From: Glutamicibacter ardleyensis
GTDB taxonomy: Bacteria > Actinomycetota > Actinomycetes > Actinomycetales > Micrococcaceae
Assembly (NCBI RefSeq): GCF_014644555.1
Contig: NZ_BMKX01000001.1
Location: forward strand, 744,001-808,000
Length of the DNA: 64,000 nucleotides
Direction of reading: 5' to 3'
Positions 35,533 to 43,730 of the stretch are shown one piece after another. The notes under the pieces were generated by a model. That model was not told the origin of the DNA and made no database searches. It saw nothing but the letters and a program-made list of their open reading frames with translations. Both the position numbers and the translations under genes were made by a program. Numbering within the stretch: position 1 is the first letter of the stretch; each line of letters starts with the position of its first letter.

Positions 35533-37110
35533 ATGGATCGTCGTGAAGACTTCCTGCGCGAAGCCGCCGCCATCGTAGGCGAGGAAAATGTCGTACCGCT
35601 CGGAGACTCCGAAGGATACCTTGACCCCTACCCGCTAAATCCGGGCCGTACCCCCTGGCCAGGTGTACGCCCAGCAAATACCGAAGAAGTTCAGGCAATT
35701 GTCGCGCTGGCTACCGAACACGAAGTCCCACTGTGGACCTTCTCCTGTGGCAAAAATCTGGGCTACGGCGGACCTGAACCACGAGATGGCGGCATGGTTG
35801 CGTTAGACCTGAGCCGGATGAATCGGATCATTAAGGTAGATGACCGGTTGTGCTACGCCGTGGTGGAACCCGGCGTGACCTTCTTTGATCTTTTCGAATA
35901 TATCAAGGAGCACAAACTCAACGTTTGGATGTCTGTACCTGCCCTAGGCTGGGGTTCGGTACTGGGAAACATGTTGGACCGCGGTTATGGCATGACCCCC
36001 TACGGTGACCATGTGAAGTCGCTATGTGGCATGGAAGTAGTCTTGCCGGACGGTGACTTAGTGCGTACCGGCATGGGTGCAATGGACGGCACTGAACTTG
36101 GACCGATCTTCCAAGGAGGATTCGGCCCCACCTTGGACGGTTTATTCACCCAATCGAATCTTGGCGTGGTCACCCAAGTTGGCCTGTGGCTACAGCCAGC
36201 CCCAAACACATATGTCAACGGCGACATCGCAGTGCAGAACGAAGAAGATCTGCCGCAACTGATAGACATCCTCACCACCTTGCGCCGCGAAGAGATCATT
36301 CAGAATAACGCATTGTGCGGCAACGTGGTCCGTGCGGCCACGATGCGCGGCAATCGAGCTCAATTCTGGGATGGCGAAGGTTCCATTCCAGACTGGCGCT
36401 TGGAAGAGATGCGCCAGGAGTTCGGCATCGGGCAGTGGAATGGAAAATTTGCGTTCTACGGTGACCGCGCACTGTGCGAACGCCGCTTGGAAATCGTTGA
36501 AGAGCGTATCTCGCAGATTCCTGGCGCTACGGTCAAGGCGCGCTTCTACTCGGGCGCCGAAGGCCTTGCCCTGCAGCATGATGACATCGCCCCCTTGGAT
36601 AAAACTCAAATGGCCGGCGTGCCAACGCTGAAGCCGCTGTCCACCGTGGGATGGGCAGCTGAAAACGGTGGCCATATCGATGCCGCACCAATCATTCCGG
36701 CCCGCGGCGAAGCCGTCTATGAGTTCTATCAAGAAGCAAAGAGGCTCTACTCAAAGTACGGATTTGACCTGTACATCGGTTACCACTTGTATCCCCGGCA
36801 CATGGTTCACGTGACGATGATTTTCTTTGAACGTGGCAATGAAGAGATGCTTGCCCGAGCTCGCGCACTGTATACGGAACTACTGGACTTTGCTCGGGAA
36901 CGAGGTTATGCACCATACCGCAGCCATGTGGATTATATGGACCGCATCTCTGACGGTTTCGACTTCAATGATCACGCGGCACGTCGACTGCAAGAGAAGA
37001 TCAAGGATGCACTGGATCCTGCAGGCATTCTCGCGCCCGGCAAACAAGGCATCTGGCCAGAGCGGTTCCGTGAGCAGCGCACTAGTGCACCACAGGAACA
37101 GCTGCGTTAG
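35533..37110 (+). CDS. VAO/4-cresol dehydrogenase-family FAD oxidase (4-alkylphenol type)
   Basis: A 525-residue flavoprotein. The FAD-binding PCMH domain (about residues 45-220) has PWPGVRPANTEEVQAIV, GKNLGYGG, GNMLDRGYGMTPYGDH and LPDGDLVRTGMGAM; the cap domain follows; the C-terminus is GILAPGKQGIWP. This matches vanillyl-alcohol oxidase, eugenol oxidase and p-cresol methylhydroxylase flavosubunits in length and motifs. Such enzymes oxidise the benzylic carbon of para-alkylphenols through a quinone methide. No cytochrome partner gene is nearby, so it is more likely an oxidase. With the downstream Baeyer-Villiger enzyme it may turn a 4-ethylphenol-type substrate into a ketone precursor. Confidence 0.9.
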   Translation: MDRREDFLREAAAIVGEENVVPLGDSEGYLDPYPLNPGRTPWPGVRPANTEEVQAIVALATEHEVPLWTFSCGKNLGYGGPEPRDGGMVALDLSRMNRIIKVDDRLCYAVVEPGVTFFDLFEYIKEHKLNVWMSVPALGWGSVLGNMLDRGYGMTPYGDHVKSLCGMEVVLPDGDLVRTGMGAMDGTELGPIFQGGFGPTLDGLFTQSNLGVVTQVGLWLQPAPNTYVNGDIAVQNEEDLPQLIDILTTLRREEIIQNNALCGNVVRAATMRGNRAQFWDGEGSIPDWRLEEMRQEFGIGQWNGKFAFYGDRALCERRLEIVEERISQIPGATVKARFYSGAEGLALQHDDIAPLDKTQMAGVPTLKPLSTVGWAAENGGHIDAAPIIPARGEAVYEFYQEAKRLYSKYGFDLYIGYHLYPRHMVHVTMIFFERGNEEMLARARALYTELLDFARERGYAPYRSHVDYMDRISDGFDFNDHAARRLQEKIKDALDPAGILAPGKQGIWPERFREQRTSAPQEQLR

Positions 37111-37117
37111 CACTTGA

Positions 37118-37165
37118 GAGTCCAGCAGGCGCGAAATGTTCGCTTCCCCTGCTGGACTCCTTTTT
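37118..37165 (+). terminator. Intrinsic terminator after VAO-type oxidase
   Basis: Twelve-bp arms GAGTCCAGCAGG (37118-37129) and CCTGCTGGACTC (37148-37159) with an 18-nt loop, followed by CTTTTTAA eight bases past the stop codon region. A standard Rho-independent terminator. Confidence 0.88.
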
Positions 37166-37324
37166 AAGATGGATGGGTCGTTAGTACCGCAGCAGGCCAC
37201 TCGGTCCATGACAGCCGAGACGTTGAACCGCGCCGCAAACGGGCGTGCACTTTATCCCGCCGCTGTGTCGATACGCCAACATCAACTAACGAGTCTTGCG
37301 CCAGCAATGTGACGCCGGAGTACG

Positions 37325-37363
37325 CCAAGGGCGTGACGCGCATTTAGCACGTCACGCCCTTGG
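37325..37363 (-). terminator. Hairpin downstream of GntR regulator
   Basis: Fourteen-bp perfect arms (CCAAGGGCGTGACG at 37325-37338, CGTCACGCCCTTGG at 37350-37363) lie 11 bases past the end of the GntR gene. There is no T-tract on the minus strand, so it may protect the 3' end rather than terminate strongly. The stretch 37166-37324 between the two hairpins holds nothing I recognise. Confidence 0.55.
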
Positions 37364-37374
37364 TGGATGCCTCT

Positions 37375-38085
37375 TTAGCTGGCTAGGACCGCATGGCCTG
37401 TACAGGCCAGTCCAGCTTCACCACCATTACGCACAGCGTTTAAGGTAATTTCGTAGTGCTTTCGCAGCAGTGCGCCGGTAAGCCTCGCGTCACGGTCCAG
37501 CGCGGCGGCCAGGATATCCGCGTGCTCCTGCTCAATATCGCGCTTGACGTCTCGAGTTGCCGGCCCCGCCCAACGCCCGTAGAGCTGGATCAGGTCCGAT
37601 AGAGTCTGCGTCAATTCTGTCAGCATAGGCACGCCACATGCCTCAACTAATTTGTTGTGGAACTCCTGGTGAGCGTGGTTCCACGCGGGGGTGTGGTTGT
37701 CCGGGTCTTCTGGCGAGCGACGCGGTGTCCGGTTCAAAGTATGGTGCGCAGCAATGAGCTCGCTCTCCCATTCCAGAGGCGCTCGCTCAAAACCTAGTGT
37801 TACCGCGAGCTGCTCGTTGGCGCAGCGCATTTCAACGATGTCACCTAATTCGGCAAGGGAAAGTTCTGGAACGAAAAAACCGCGATTCGGGCGCAAAGTC
37901 ACGAGCCTGTCGCCGACCAATCGAGTCAACGCCTCACGAATCACCGTACTTGAGGTGTCGTAGTGTTCAGATAGTTGCGTCAGCTGCAGGCGAGCGCCGG
38001 GCTCCCAGCGCCCGTCCAAAATATCGGTGCGCAAGGTGTCTCTAATGTGCTTTGACATCGTTTCCGAGTCTGTCCGCTTAGCCAT
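37375..38085 (-). CDS. GntR/FadR-family (FCD) regulator, paralogue 1
   Basis: A 236-residue regulator. The winged HTH runs through about residues 10-75 (ILDGRWEPGARLQLTQLSEH, SSTVIREALTRLVGDRLV, NRGFFVPELSLAEL), followed by an all-helical FCD ligand domain with metal-type histidines (HQEFHNKLVEAC). It is divergent from the Baeyer-Villiger monooxygenase gene. It is clearly paralogous to the GntR gene at 45.35 kb that closes the ring-cleavage operon, so the pair likely brackets and controls the whole pathway. The ATG at 38085 is one of several in-frame candidates. Confidence 0.87.
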   Translation of the reverse strand: MAKRTDSETMSKHIRDTLRTDILDGRWEPGARLQLTQLSEHYDTSSTVIREALTRLVGDRLVTLRPNRGFFVPELSLAELGDIVEMRCANEQLAVTLGFERAPLEWESELIAAHHTLNRTPRRSPEDPDNHTPAWNHAHQEFHNKLVEACGVPMLTELTQTLSDLIQLYGRWAGPATRDVKRDIEQEHADILAAALDRDARLTGALLRKHYEITLNAVRNGGEAGLACTGHAVLAS

Positions 38086-38131
38086 GACATAAATCATACC
38101 AAACGACTCACAGAATACATTTTTAGTTGAC

Positions 38132-38141
38132 TTATGCATAA
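38132..38141. promoter_or_regulatory. Palindrome TTATGCATAA, possible GntR operator
   Basis: A perfect 10-bp palindrome in the 135-bp gap between the divergent GntR and Baeyer-Villiger genes, preceded by AT-rich sequence. FadR-type regulators bind short dyads of this size. The symmetry does not extend further, so support is modest. Confidence 0.4.
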
Positions 38142-38220
38142 CCAACGAGTGACACTGGTTACAAAGAGAGTTTGTGGGAATCCGAAAATTCCCACGAAAT
38201 CGATGCCTCTAGGAGTAAAA

Positions 38221-40203
38221 ATGAGTGAATCCTTGATCGAAGCACGTGCCGCACACAAGCTCGATGATCTATATGCCCGCGATAGCTACACCGCAATTAC
38301 CGATGATGACGCTAAGCTGCGTCAGGTGGTAGATTCCACGGATCTGCCTCCATTGATGATCGCGTTGGCTGCAGCTACCGGTGATTACTCGATGCTGCGA
38401 GATGAGCTGCGCCCACCGCAGCCTCCCGTTGATACGGTTGGTCAGCCGCACGGCGGGATGAATGAGGCACAGCGGACTGCCGCACGCGATCTGGCCTTTG
38501 ATGCGTTACGGCGTGTTCGGGACGAAAAGATCACCGGCGTCCAGGCGCTCTCCGACGAGCAGGCCACGCAGATCCTGGATTGGCTCACTAACGGGGCTAC
38601 CCGCGAGTACCACCCGATGCTCATGCACGACATGTCGCTCGTTCCACAGCACAGCGGGGCACCGCGCTTTACCAAGGACCAAGTCGACGCGCAGCGTAAC
38701 TTCACAGTTGCCGTCATCGGCTCAGGGGTCGCAGGAATGGCCGCCGCGTACCGCCTCAAGCAAGCCGGTTTGGACTACACGGTTTTCGAAAAAGGCAACG
38801 AGGTCGGCGGTACTTGGTGGAAAAACACCTACCCTGGCGTGCGCCTTGATACTCCTAACTATGCATACTCCTTCTCCTTTGCACAGCGCGATGACTGGCC
38901 GCAGCAGTTCTCCGAAGGCGCAGAAATCCACAAGTACACCCGAGATGTTGCCCAGCGCGGCGGTATCACCGAAAACATTCAGATGGGCACTGAAGTCCTC
39001 TCGGCGCAATGGGATGAAGCCACCGGCGAGTGGATCTTGTCGATGGTCGTAGACGGCGGCAAGGTTGAGGAACGCCGCTTTAATGCAATTCTTTCGGCTG
39101 TTGGCCAGCTCGATCGCCCAAAGTTCCCGGAGACCCCCGGCCGTGAGAAGTTCGCCGGCATCCAGGTGCACTCAGCCGAATGGGATCCAGCGATCGATCT
39201 AACCGGCAAAAAGGTCGCGGTCATCGGTTCCGGTGCCAGCGCCTACCAAATCGTTCCGGCAATTGTGGATCAGGTTGCCGAGCTGAAAGTATTCCAGCGC
39301 TCCTCGCCGTGGATGCTGCCTACCCCGTTCTACTACGAGGACATGCCCGAGTCCGTCACCTACCTCGTGGAGCATCTTCCACAGTTTGGCCAGTGGCTTC
39401 GCCTCTGGCAGCACTGGCTCGGCGTCGAGGGCCGCCAGCACTCCACCGCCGCGGACCCGAACTGGACCAAAGAAGGTTCCGTTTCGGAAATCAATGAACG
39501 AGTGCGCCAAGAACTAACCGAGATGCTCAAGGTGCAGTACGCAGACCGCCCGGACCTGCTGCCAAAAGTCACCCCCGATTACATTGTCGGCGGAAAGCGC
39601 ATGCTGCGCGATAACGGCGTCTGGTCCGCAAGCCTGAAGAAACCACAGACGACTCTGGTTACCGAAGGCATGGTCGAGATGACCGAAGCCGGCATCATTG
39701 ATGGCGACGGAACTTTGCACGAGCTCGACGTCATCATTTACGCCACCGGCTTCCAGGCCTCCGAATTCCTGGAACCGCTGCGCGTCACCGGCGCTAACGG
39801 TGTTGACCTGCACGAGTACTGGGCGGGCAACGCCACCGCTTATGCCGGTGTGACCGTTCCAGGCTTCCCTAACCTATTTATTGTTTCCGGCCCAAACACC
39901 GGCCATGTAGTCAATGGTTCATTGTTCTCCATGATTGAGTACGGCTTGACCTACATTCTGGATGCCATACACATTCTCTTGGAAAAGGATCTGAAGGCCT
40001 TGGACCTGAAGCAGGAGGTCTTGGACAAGTTCGTCACCGATTTAGATGCGGCGAACCGGCTTAAAGCTTGGGGCCACCCAGATGTTAAAACTTGGTACAA
40101 GAACAAGTTTGGCCGTGTCTCACAGATCTGGCCGTACCCAATCGTTGAATATTGGAACGTTACCCGGTCGGTGGATCTTTCCCAGTACAACGAGGTCCAC
40201 TAG
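38221..40203 (+). CDS. Type I Baeyer-Villiger monooxygenase, HAPMO-like with N-terminal extension
   Basis: A 660-residue flavin monooxygenase. The first about 155 residues are a helical extension; then come the FAD fold VAVIGSGVAGMAAAY (about 165-177), GGTWWKNTYPGVRLD, the Baeyer-Villiger fingerprint FAGIQVHSAEWD (FxGxxxHxxxW[P/D]) and the NADP fold VIGSGASAYQIVPAI. An N-terminal extension of this size is a mark of 4-hydroxyacetophenone monooxygenase (HapE, 640 residues). These enzymes insert oxygen next to an aryl ketone, giving an aryl ester. The esterase gene starts two bases after its stop, consistent with ester cleavage as the next step. AGGAG (38211-38215) supports the start. Confidence 0.92.
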   Translation: MSESLIEARAAHKLDDLYARDSYTAITDDDAKLRQVVDSTDLPPLMIALAAATGDYSMLRDELRPPQPPVDTVGQPHGGMNEAQRTAARDLAFDALRRVRDEKITGVQALSDEQATQILDWLTNGATREYHPMLMHDMSLVPQHSGAPRFTKDQVDAQRNFTVAVIGSGVAGMAAAYRLKQAGLDYTVFEKGNEVGGTWWKNTYPGVRLDTPNYAYSFSFAQRDDWPQQFSEGAEIHKYTRDVAQRGGITENIQMGTEVLSAQWDEATGEWILSMVVDGGKVEERRFNAILSAVGQLDRPKFPETPGREKFAGIQVHSAEWDPAIDLTGKKVAVIGSGASAYQIVPAIVDQVAELKVFQRSSPWMLPTPFYYEDMPESVTYLVEHLPQFGQWLRLWQHWLGVEGRQHSTAADPNWTKEGSVSEINERVRQELTEMLKVQYADRPDLLPKVTPDYIVGGKRMLRDNGVWSASLKKPQTTLVTEGMVEMTEAGIIDGDGTLHELDVIIYATGFQASEFLEPLRVTGANGVDLHEYWAGNATAYAGVTVPGFPNLFIVSGPNTGHVVNGSLFSMIEYGLTYILDAIHILLEKDLKALDLKQEVLDKFVTDLDAANRLKAWGHPDVKTWYKNKFGRVSQIWPYPIVEYWNVTRSVDLSQYNEVH

Positions 40204-40205
40204 GC

Positions 40206-41579
40206 ATGTCCATCTATTCCTATGCCACCACTACAGGCGCACGCTTTGCACCACTGCAGGCGGTGGAGGGCTTAGTTCAGTCCAGTCCAGCGATCTTCCC
40301 GCAGAGCCCCGGCTCTTTGGATTGGCTGCTCGGTCCTGCTTTGCAGGAACTTGAACAGTCTGAGGACGCATTCCAGCTGGCGGTGTTCGCACCAGCTGGT
40401 GCTCGTGACCTTCCGGTGATGGTGTTCCTGCCCGGTGGGGGCTTTGTCTCGGGCGCCGGTACCGTGCGTTGGCATGACGCGCAGAACTTCGCCGACGCCC
40501 AGCGGGCGGTAGTCGTTGTGGTGAATTACCGAGTCGGGTTGCTCGCACACCGAGGCAGTGTTGGCGGGGGAAATACCGTACCCGAGGAGCTGCTTTTGGC
40601 TCTTCGCTGGGTACAGCGCAACGTTGGCGCGCTGGGCGGAAACGCTGAGAACGTCACGCTTGCCGGCCAGTCTGCCGGTGCATTCTGGGCCTTTGCGCTG
40701 GCCCAGCTCGAGCAGGCTCGTGGCCTCTTTCAGCGTCTCTACCTCGGCTCGCTATCCTTCCAACCGCCATTGTCAGAGCAAGAAGCAGCACAGCGCCAGG
40801 AACTCGTCACCGAGCACCTGGGTGGACGGGGGCTGGAAACCGCCACAACAGTTCAATTGCTGTCCACTGCCAGCACCATCGGCAAGCATTGGGCCGGGCG
40901 CGGGCTTGGACTCTATCCGAGCGCAGATCAAGCGGTTCCCGCCGACCTGTTCGACGTCGCAGCCGCAGCTTCGCGTTTGCACGTAGATCAGGTGCTGTTG
41001 AGCCATACCGCTGATGAAGCCACCGCATTTATCGGCCAGGCGCCGGATCACGCGTTCCCGGAACCCGCTGTGCAGGGATTCATCGGTGCGCATTTCGCCG
41101 ATCCGGATATGGTCGCGGAGGTCTTCGCCGAGGATCAGTCGCTGGTGACCTCGAAGGACCGGATGATTCGCGCGATGTCCCTGCACCAGATCGAGTTGTA
41201 CGCGACCGAACTGGCCGATGCGCTGGCAGCAGCAGGCAAGCAGACCTACGTGGTTCGTTTCTCAGTTGTTTCCGAGTTGCCCAAGGCACGCTCCGCGCAC
41301 TGCTTTGAGCTTCCCTTTGTATTTGCCAATGCACAGCAGTGGGAAGATGCCCCGATGCTGCGCGAGTTGGATCCCGAGACCTATGCTGTGGCCTCAACAC
41401 AATTCAGCTCGCTAATTGGTTCATTCTTGAAGGACGGGATGCCTACCGACACGCAAGGAAACACGTTGCCGGCGCATCACGTTGGCACCGGCGAAGCCCG
41501 CCAGATTACCGGCTCCGGGGTTCAAGATCATCGGCTCGAACGCCGTCTGGCCACTAAGCGCTTGGTGCCTATACGGTGA
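40206..41579 (+). CDS. Carboxylesterase (type B), probable aryl-ester hydrolase
   Basis: A 457-residue alpha/beta-hydrolase of the carboxylesterase type B (p-nitrobenzyl esterase) family. The oxyanion-hole region is FLPGGGFVSGAG, and the nucleophile elbow is GQSAGA in ENVTLAGQSAGAFWAFAL (about residue 160). No signal peptide is seen, so it works inside the cell. It begins two bases after the Baeyer-Villiger gene and should hydrolyse the ester that enzyme makes, for example 4-hydroxyphenyl acetate to hydroquinone and acetate. The coupling is seen; the exact ester is inferred. Confidence 0.9.
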   Translation: MSIYSYATTTGARFAPLQAVEGLVQSSPAIFPQSPGSLDWLLGPALQELEQSEDAFQLAVFAPAGARDLPVMVFLPGGGFVSGAGTVRWHDAQNFADAQRAVVVVVNYRVGLLAHRGSVGGGNTVPEELLLALRWVQRNVGALGGNAENVTLAGQSAGAFWAFALAQLEQARGLFQRLYLGSLSFQPPLSEQEAAQRQELVTEHLGGRGLETATTVQLLSTASTIGKHWAGRGLGLYPSADQAVPADLFDVAAAASRLHVDQVLLSHTADEATAFIGQAPDHAFPEPAVQGFIGAHFADPDMVAEVFAEDQSLVTSKDRMIRAMSLHQIELYATELADALAAAGKQTYVVRFSVVSELPKARSAHCFELPFVFANAQQWEDAPMLRELDPETYAVASTQFSSLIGSFLKDGMPTDTQGNTLPAHHVGTGEARQITGSGVQDHRLERRLATKRLVPIR

Positions 41580-41586
41580 AGTCCGC

Positions 41587-41665
41587 AATCGATGCGCCGC
41601 AGTAACGCCTAAAGACGTTGCTTACCTGGGATGTGAGTTACGCGCATTCCAGCGGCGCATCGATT
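41587..41665. repeat. Long-armed inverted repeat after the esterase gene
   Basis: Perfect 14-bp arms AATCGATGCGCCGC (41587-41600) and GCGGCGCATCGATT (41652-41665) enclose 51 bases that themselves contain a smaller GTAAC/GTTAC pair. It starts seven bases after the esterase stop. It is not a typical terminator (large loop, no T-tract). It could be a structured 3' UTR or a remnant of a small mobile element; I cannot decide. Confidence 0.5.
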
Positions 41666-41775
41666 CCAAGACCTCATCAAATATCTTGGCCAAAACCAGC
41701 AGCTGGAAGTTCTAGCCTGGATGGCTGCAGTGGCCGTGAATCAGCAGCATGGCTTTGCGTACTTTCACGCTGATT
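41666..41775. other. Non-coding stretch, nothing recognised
   Basis: About 110 bases between the inverted repeat and the terminator-like hairpin. Short open frames here have no ribosome site and no recognisable protein; it may be the decayed remains of a gene. Confidence 0.4.
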
Positions 41776-41813
41776 TTGCTGCCCGTTCCGGAGTTGATCG
41801 GGACGGGCAGCAA
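41776..41813 (+). terminator. Probable terminator before the ring-cleavage operon
   Basis: Fourteen-bp arms with one G:U (TTGCTGCCCGTTCC at 41776-41789; GGGACGGGCAGCAA at 41800-41813), 10-nt loop, followed by a weak ctcattt. It probably separates the Baeyer-Villiger/esterase transcript from the dioxygenase operon. Confidence 0.55.
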
Positions 41814-41841
41814 CTCATTTAAGAAACTTTCCACCATCTCT

Positions 41842-41869
41842 GGATAATCTGCTTAAACACGGATAATCT
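41842..41869. promoter_or_regulatory. Direct repeat GGATAATCT upstream of dioxygenase
   Basis: GGATAATCT occurs at 41842-41850 and again at 41861-41869, 19 bases apart, just upstream of the dioxygenase start (41914). Two helical turns of spacing suits a dimeric regulator binding one face of DNA; each copy also resembles a -10 element (GATAAT), so part of the match may be the promoter itself. Confidence 0.42.
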
Positions 41870-41913
41870 AATTATTGAGACAGATTGCATTCGTGCTAAC
41901 CGAGAGGACCACC

Positions 41914-42798
41914 ATGGCTTGGGGACTAATTAGGGAAATGGGCCACGTGTCCATCCAAACCAACAACATCGAAGGCTCAATCTTCGATGCCACCGAGCTC
42001 TTGGGCTTACGCGTCACCGAACGCACCGACAATGAGGTTTATCTGGCGGCAAACTCGGTGCACCACGAACTGACATATGTGCAGTCAGAGGTCAACGGCA
42101 TTCACTCGCTGGGTTTGATCGCGCAGAACGGCGACGCACTGCGCGAAATCCGCCGCCGTGTTGCCACTGAGAACTTCAAGATCGTCTCCGAGACCCCGGT
42201 CTCCGCCGGCGTGCAGGATGGATTCTCCTTCATAGGCCCCGAAGGGTGGGTTTTTGAGATCTACACCGGCATGCAGCACAGCGACCGCGGCCTGCTCTCC
42301 TTTGGCCCGGACCGCTACGGCCACATCAACTTCCACCCGCGCGATGTGCGCGGCATGATGGAATTTTTACGTCGCATCTTCGACTTCCGGCTCTCCGACG
42401 TCATCGGCGACGACTTCGCCTACTTCATGCGCTGCAACCCGGACCACCACGGCATCGCGCTGATCAAGGGCCAAGGCACCTTCCACCACCACGCCTGGCA
42501 GGTCCAGTCGATCGGCGACCTGGCCAAGCTCGGAGACCGTCTCGGCGCCGCCGGACGCGAACTGATCTGGGGTCCGGTCCGCCACGGCGCGGGACACAAC
42601 ATCGCCGCGTACTACGTAGAAACTTCAGGTGCCGTCGTCGAGCTGTACACCGACCTTGAACAGATCTATGACGATGAACGCGACCCGATCATCTGGGGCG
42701 AGGACGAAAACTGGTGGAATATGTGGTCCAACCGGCGCACCGATGATTTCCGGACCTTCGGCATCCCCACGGTCACCGAACTTAAAACTTTCATTTAG
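41914..42798 (+). CDS. Extradiol ring-cleavage dioxygenase (VOC, catechol 2,3-dioxygenase type)
   Basis: A 294-residue two-module VOC dioxygenase. Expected Fe(II)/Mn(II) ligands are the histidine in YGHINFHP, the histidine in HHHAWQV and the glutamate in VVELYTD; the extradiol fingerprint surrounds AAYYVETSGAVVELYTD near residue 245. The ATG at 41914 follows GAGAGGA. It opens an operon with an FAH-family hydrolase, a flavin hydroxylase and a GntR regulator. It should cleave a dihydroxylated ring next to the hydroxyl pair; the preferred catechol is not readable from sequence alone. Confidence 0.9.
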   Translation: MAWGLIREMGHVSIQTNNIEGSIFDATELLGLRVTERTDNEVYLAANSVHHELTYVQSEVNGIHSLGLIAQNGDALREIRRRVATENFKIVSETPVSAGVQDGFSFIGPEGWVFEIYTGMQHSDRGLLSFGPDRYGHINFHPRDVRGMMEFLRRIFDFRLSDVIGDDFAYFMRCNPDHHGIALIKGQGTFHHHAWQVQSIGDLAKLGDRLGAAGRELIWGPVRHGAGHNIAAYYVETSGAVVELYTDLEQIYDDERDPIIWGEDENWWNMWSNRRTDDFRTFGIPTVTELKTFI

Positions 42799-42839
42799 CA
42801 ACTGAGCAATTCACAAAACTTTCGAAAGGCAGCAATCAC

Positions 42840-43688
42840 ATGAAGTACGTATCTTTCCTCGCAGCAAACGGCACCGAGACCTGGGGCGTAGCCATCGACG
42901 GCACCGTGTATGACCTGGGCCCAACCGGCAAAAACCTCGCAGCCAACGTACGCGAACTAATCGAAAACGGCGCCTTCGGGACCGAACTGGATCTGTCCGG
43001 TGCGCCAACTATCGACGAAGCTGAGATCACCCACCTGCCATCACTGACCAATCCAGGCAAGATCATCTGCATCGGCGTGAACTACCTAGCGCACCAGGAA
43101 GAGTCCGGCAAGACCGGACAGACCGCACCAACAGTCTTCACCCGTTTCGCCGATACTCAGATGGGCCATCTGGCCCCTGCGGTGAAGCCAGCTTCCACCA
43201 CCAAGTTTGATTACGAAGGCGAGATGGCCTTAGTCATTGGCAAGGAAGCATGGCGCGTCTCCGAGGAAGACTCCTGGGACCACATCGCCGGATACGCCTG
43301 CTACAACGACTTCTCGGTCCGCGACTGGCAGAAAGCTGCCAGCCAGTGGATCCCCGGCAAGAACTTCCCTGCCACCGGCGGTTTCGGCCCATACCTGGTC
43401 CCAGCCAAGGATCTTGGCGACGTAAACAAGCTGACCTTGGAAACCCGCGTGAACGGTGAGGTCCGCCAGAATGCTCCGGTTTCCAACCTCGTCTTCAACA
43501 TCCCACAGCTGATCAACTATGTCACCGCCTTCACCAAGCTGAACCCCGGAGACGTGGTTGTCACCGGAACGCCAGGCGGCGTAGGCCTGTTCTGGGGCGA
43601 AGGTGGACTGCTCAACGACGGCGATGTGGTTGAAGTGGAGATCACCGGGTTGGGCGTGCTGCGTAATACCGTCAAGGACGAAGTCTAA
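42840..43688 (+). CDS. Fumarylacetoacetate hydrolase (FAH) family enzyme
   Basis: A 282-residue FAH-fold protein. The core is ICIGVNYLAHQEE (about residues 75-87), FDYEGEMALVIGKEA (metal glutamates), GYACYNDFSVRDWQ and VVTGTPGGVGLFW. Family members hydrolyse acylpyruvates or hydrate/decarboxylate ring-cleavage products such as 2-hydroxymuconic derivatives. Its place directly after the extradiol dioxygenase suggests that it processes that enzyme's product. AAAGG precedes the ATG by a slightly long spacer. Confidence 0.9.
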   Translation: MKYVSFLAANGTETWGVAIDGTVYDLGPTGKNLAANVRELIENGAFGTELDLSGAPTIDEAEITHLPSLTNPGKIICIGVNYLAHQEESGKTGQTAPTVFTRFADTQMGHLAPAVKPASTTKFDYEGEMALVIGKEAWRVSEEDSWDHIAGYACYNDFSVRDWQKAASQWIPGKNFPATGGFGPYLVPAKDLGDVNKLTLETRVNGEVRQNAPVSNLVFNIPQLINYVTAFTKLNPGDVVVTGTPGGVGLFWGEGGLLNDGDVVEVEITGLGVLRNTVKDEV

Positions 43689-43730
43689 ATATCCACGCAG
43701 TACCATTCAAAGCAAAGTAAGGAGCGGGCT

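Noticed and set aside
35533-37110. VAO-type protein as a p-cresol methylhydroxylase flavosubunit
   Set aside because: No cytochrome c subunit gene is adjacent, so an oxidase is more likely, although the flavin domain alone cannot exclude it.
41587-41665. Inverted repeat as an integron attC site
   Set aside because: The GTAAC/GTTAC pair is suggestive, but the RYYYAAC/GTTRRRY core sites are not in the required places and no integrase is nearby.
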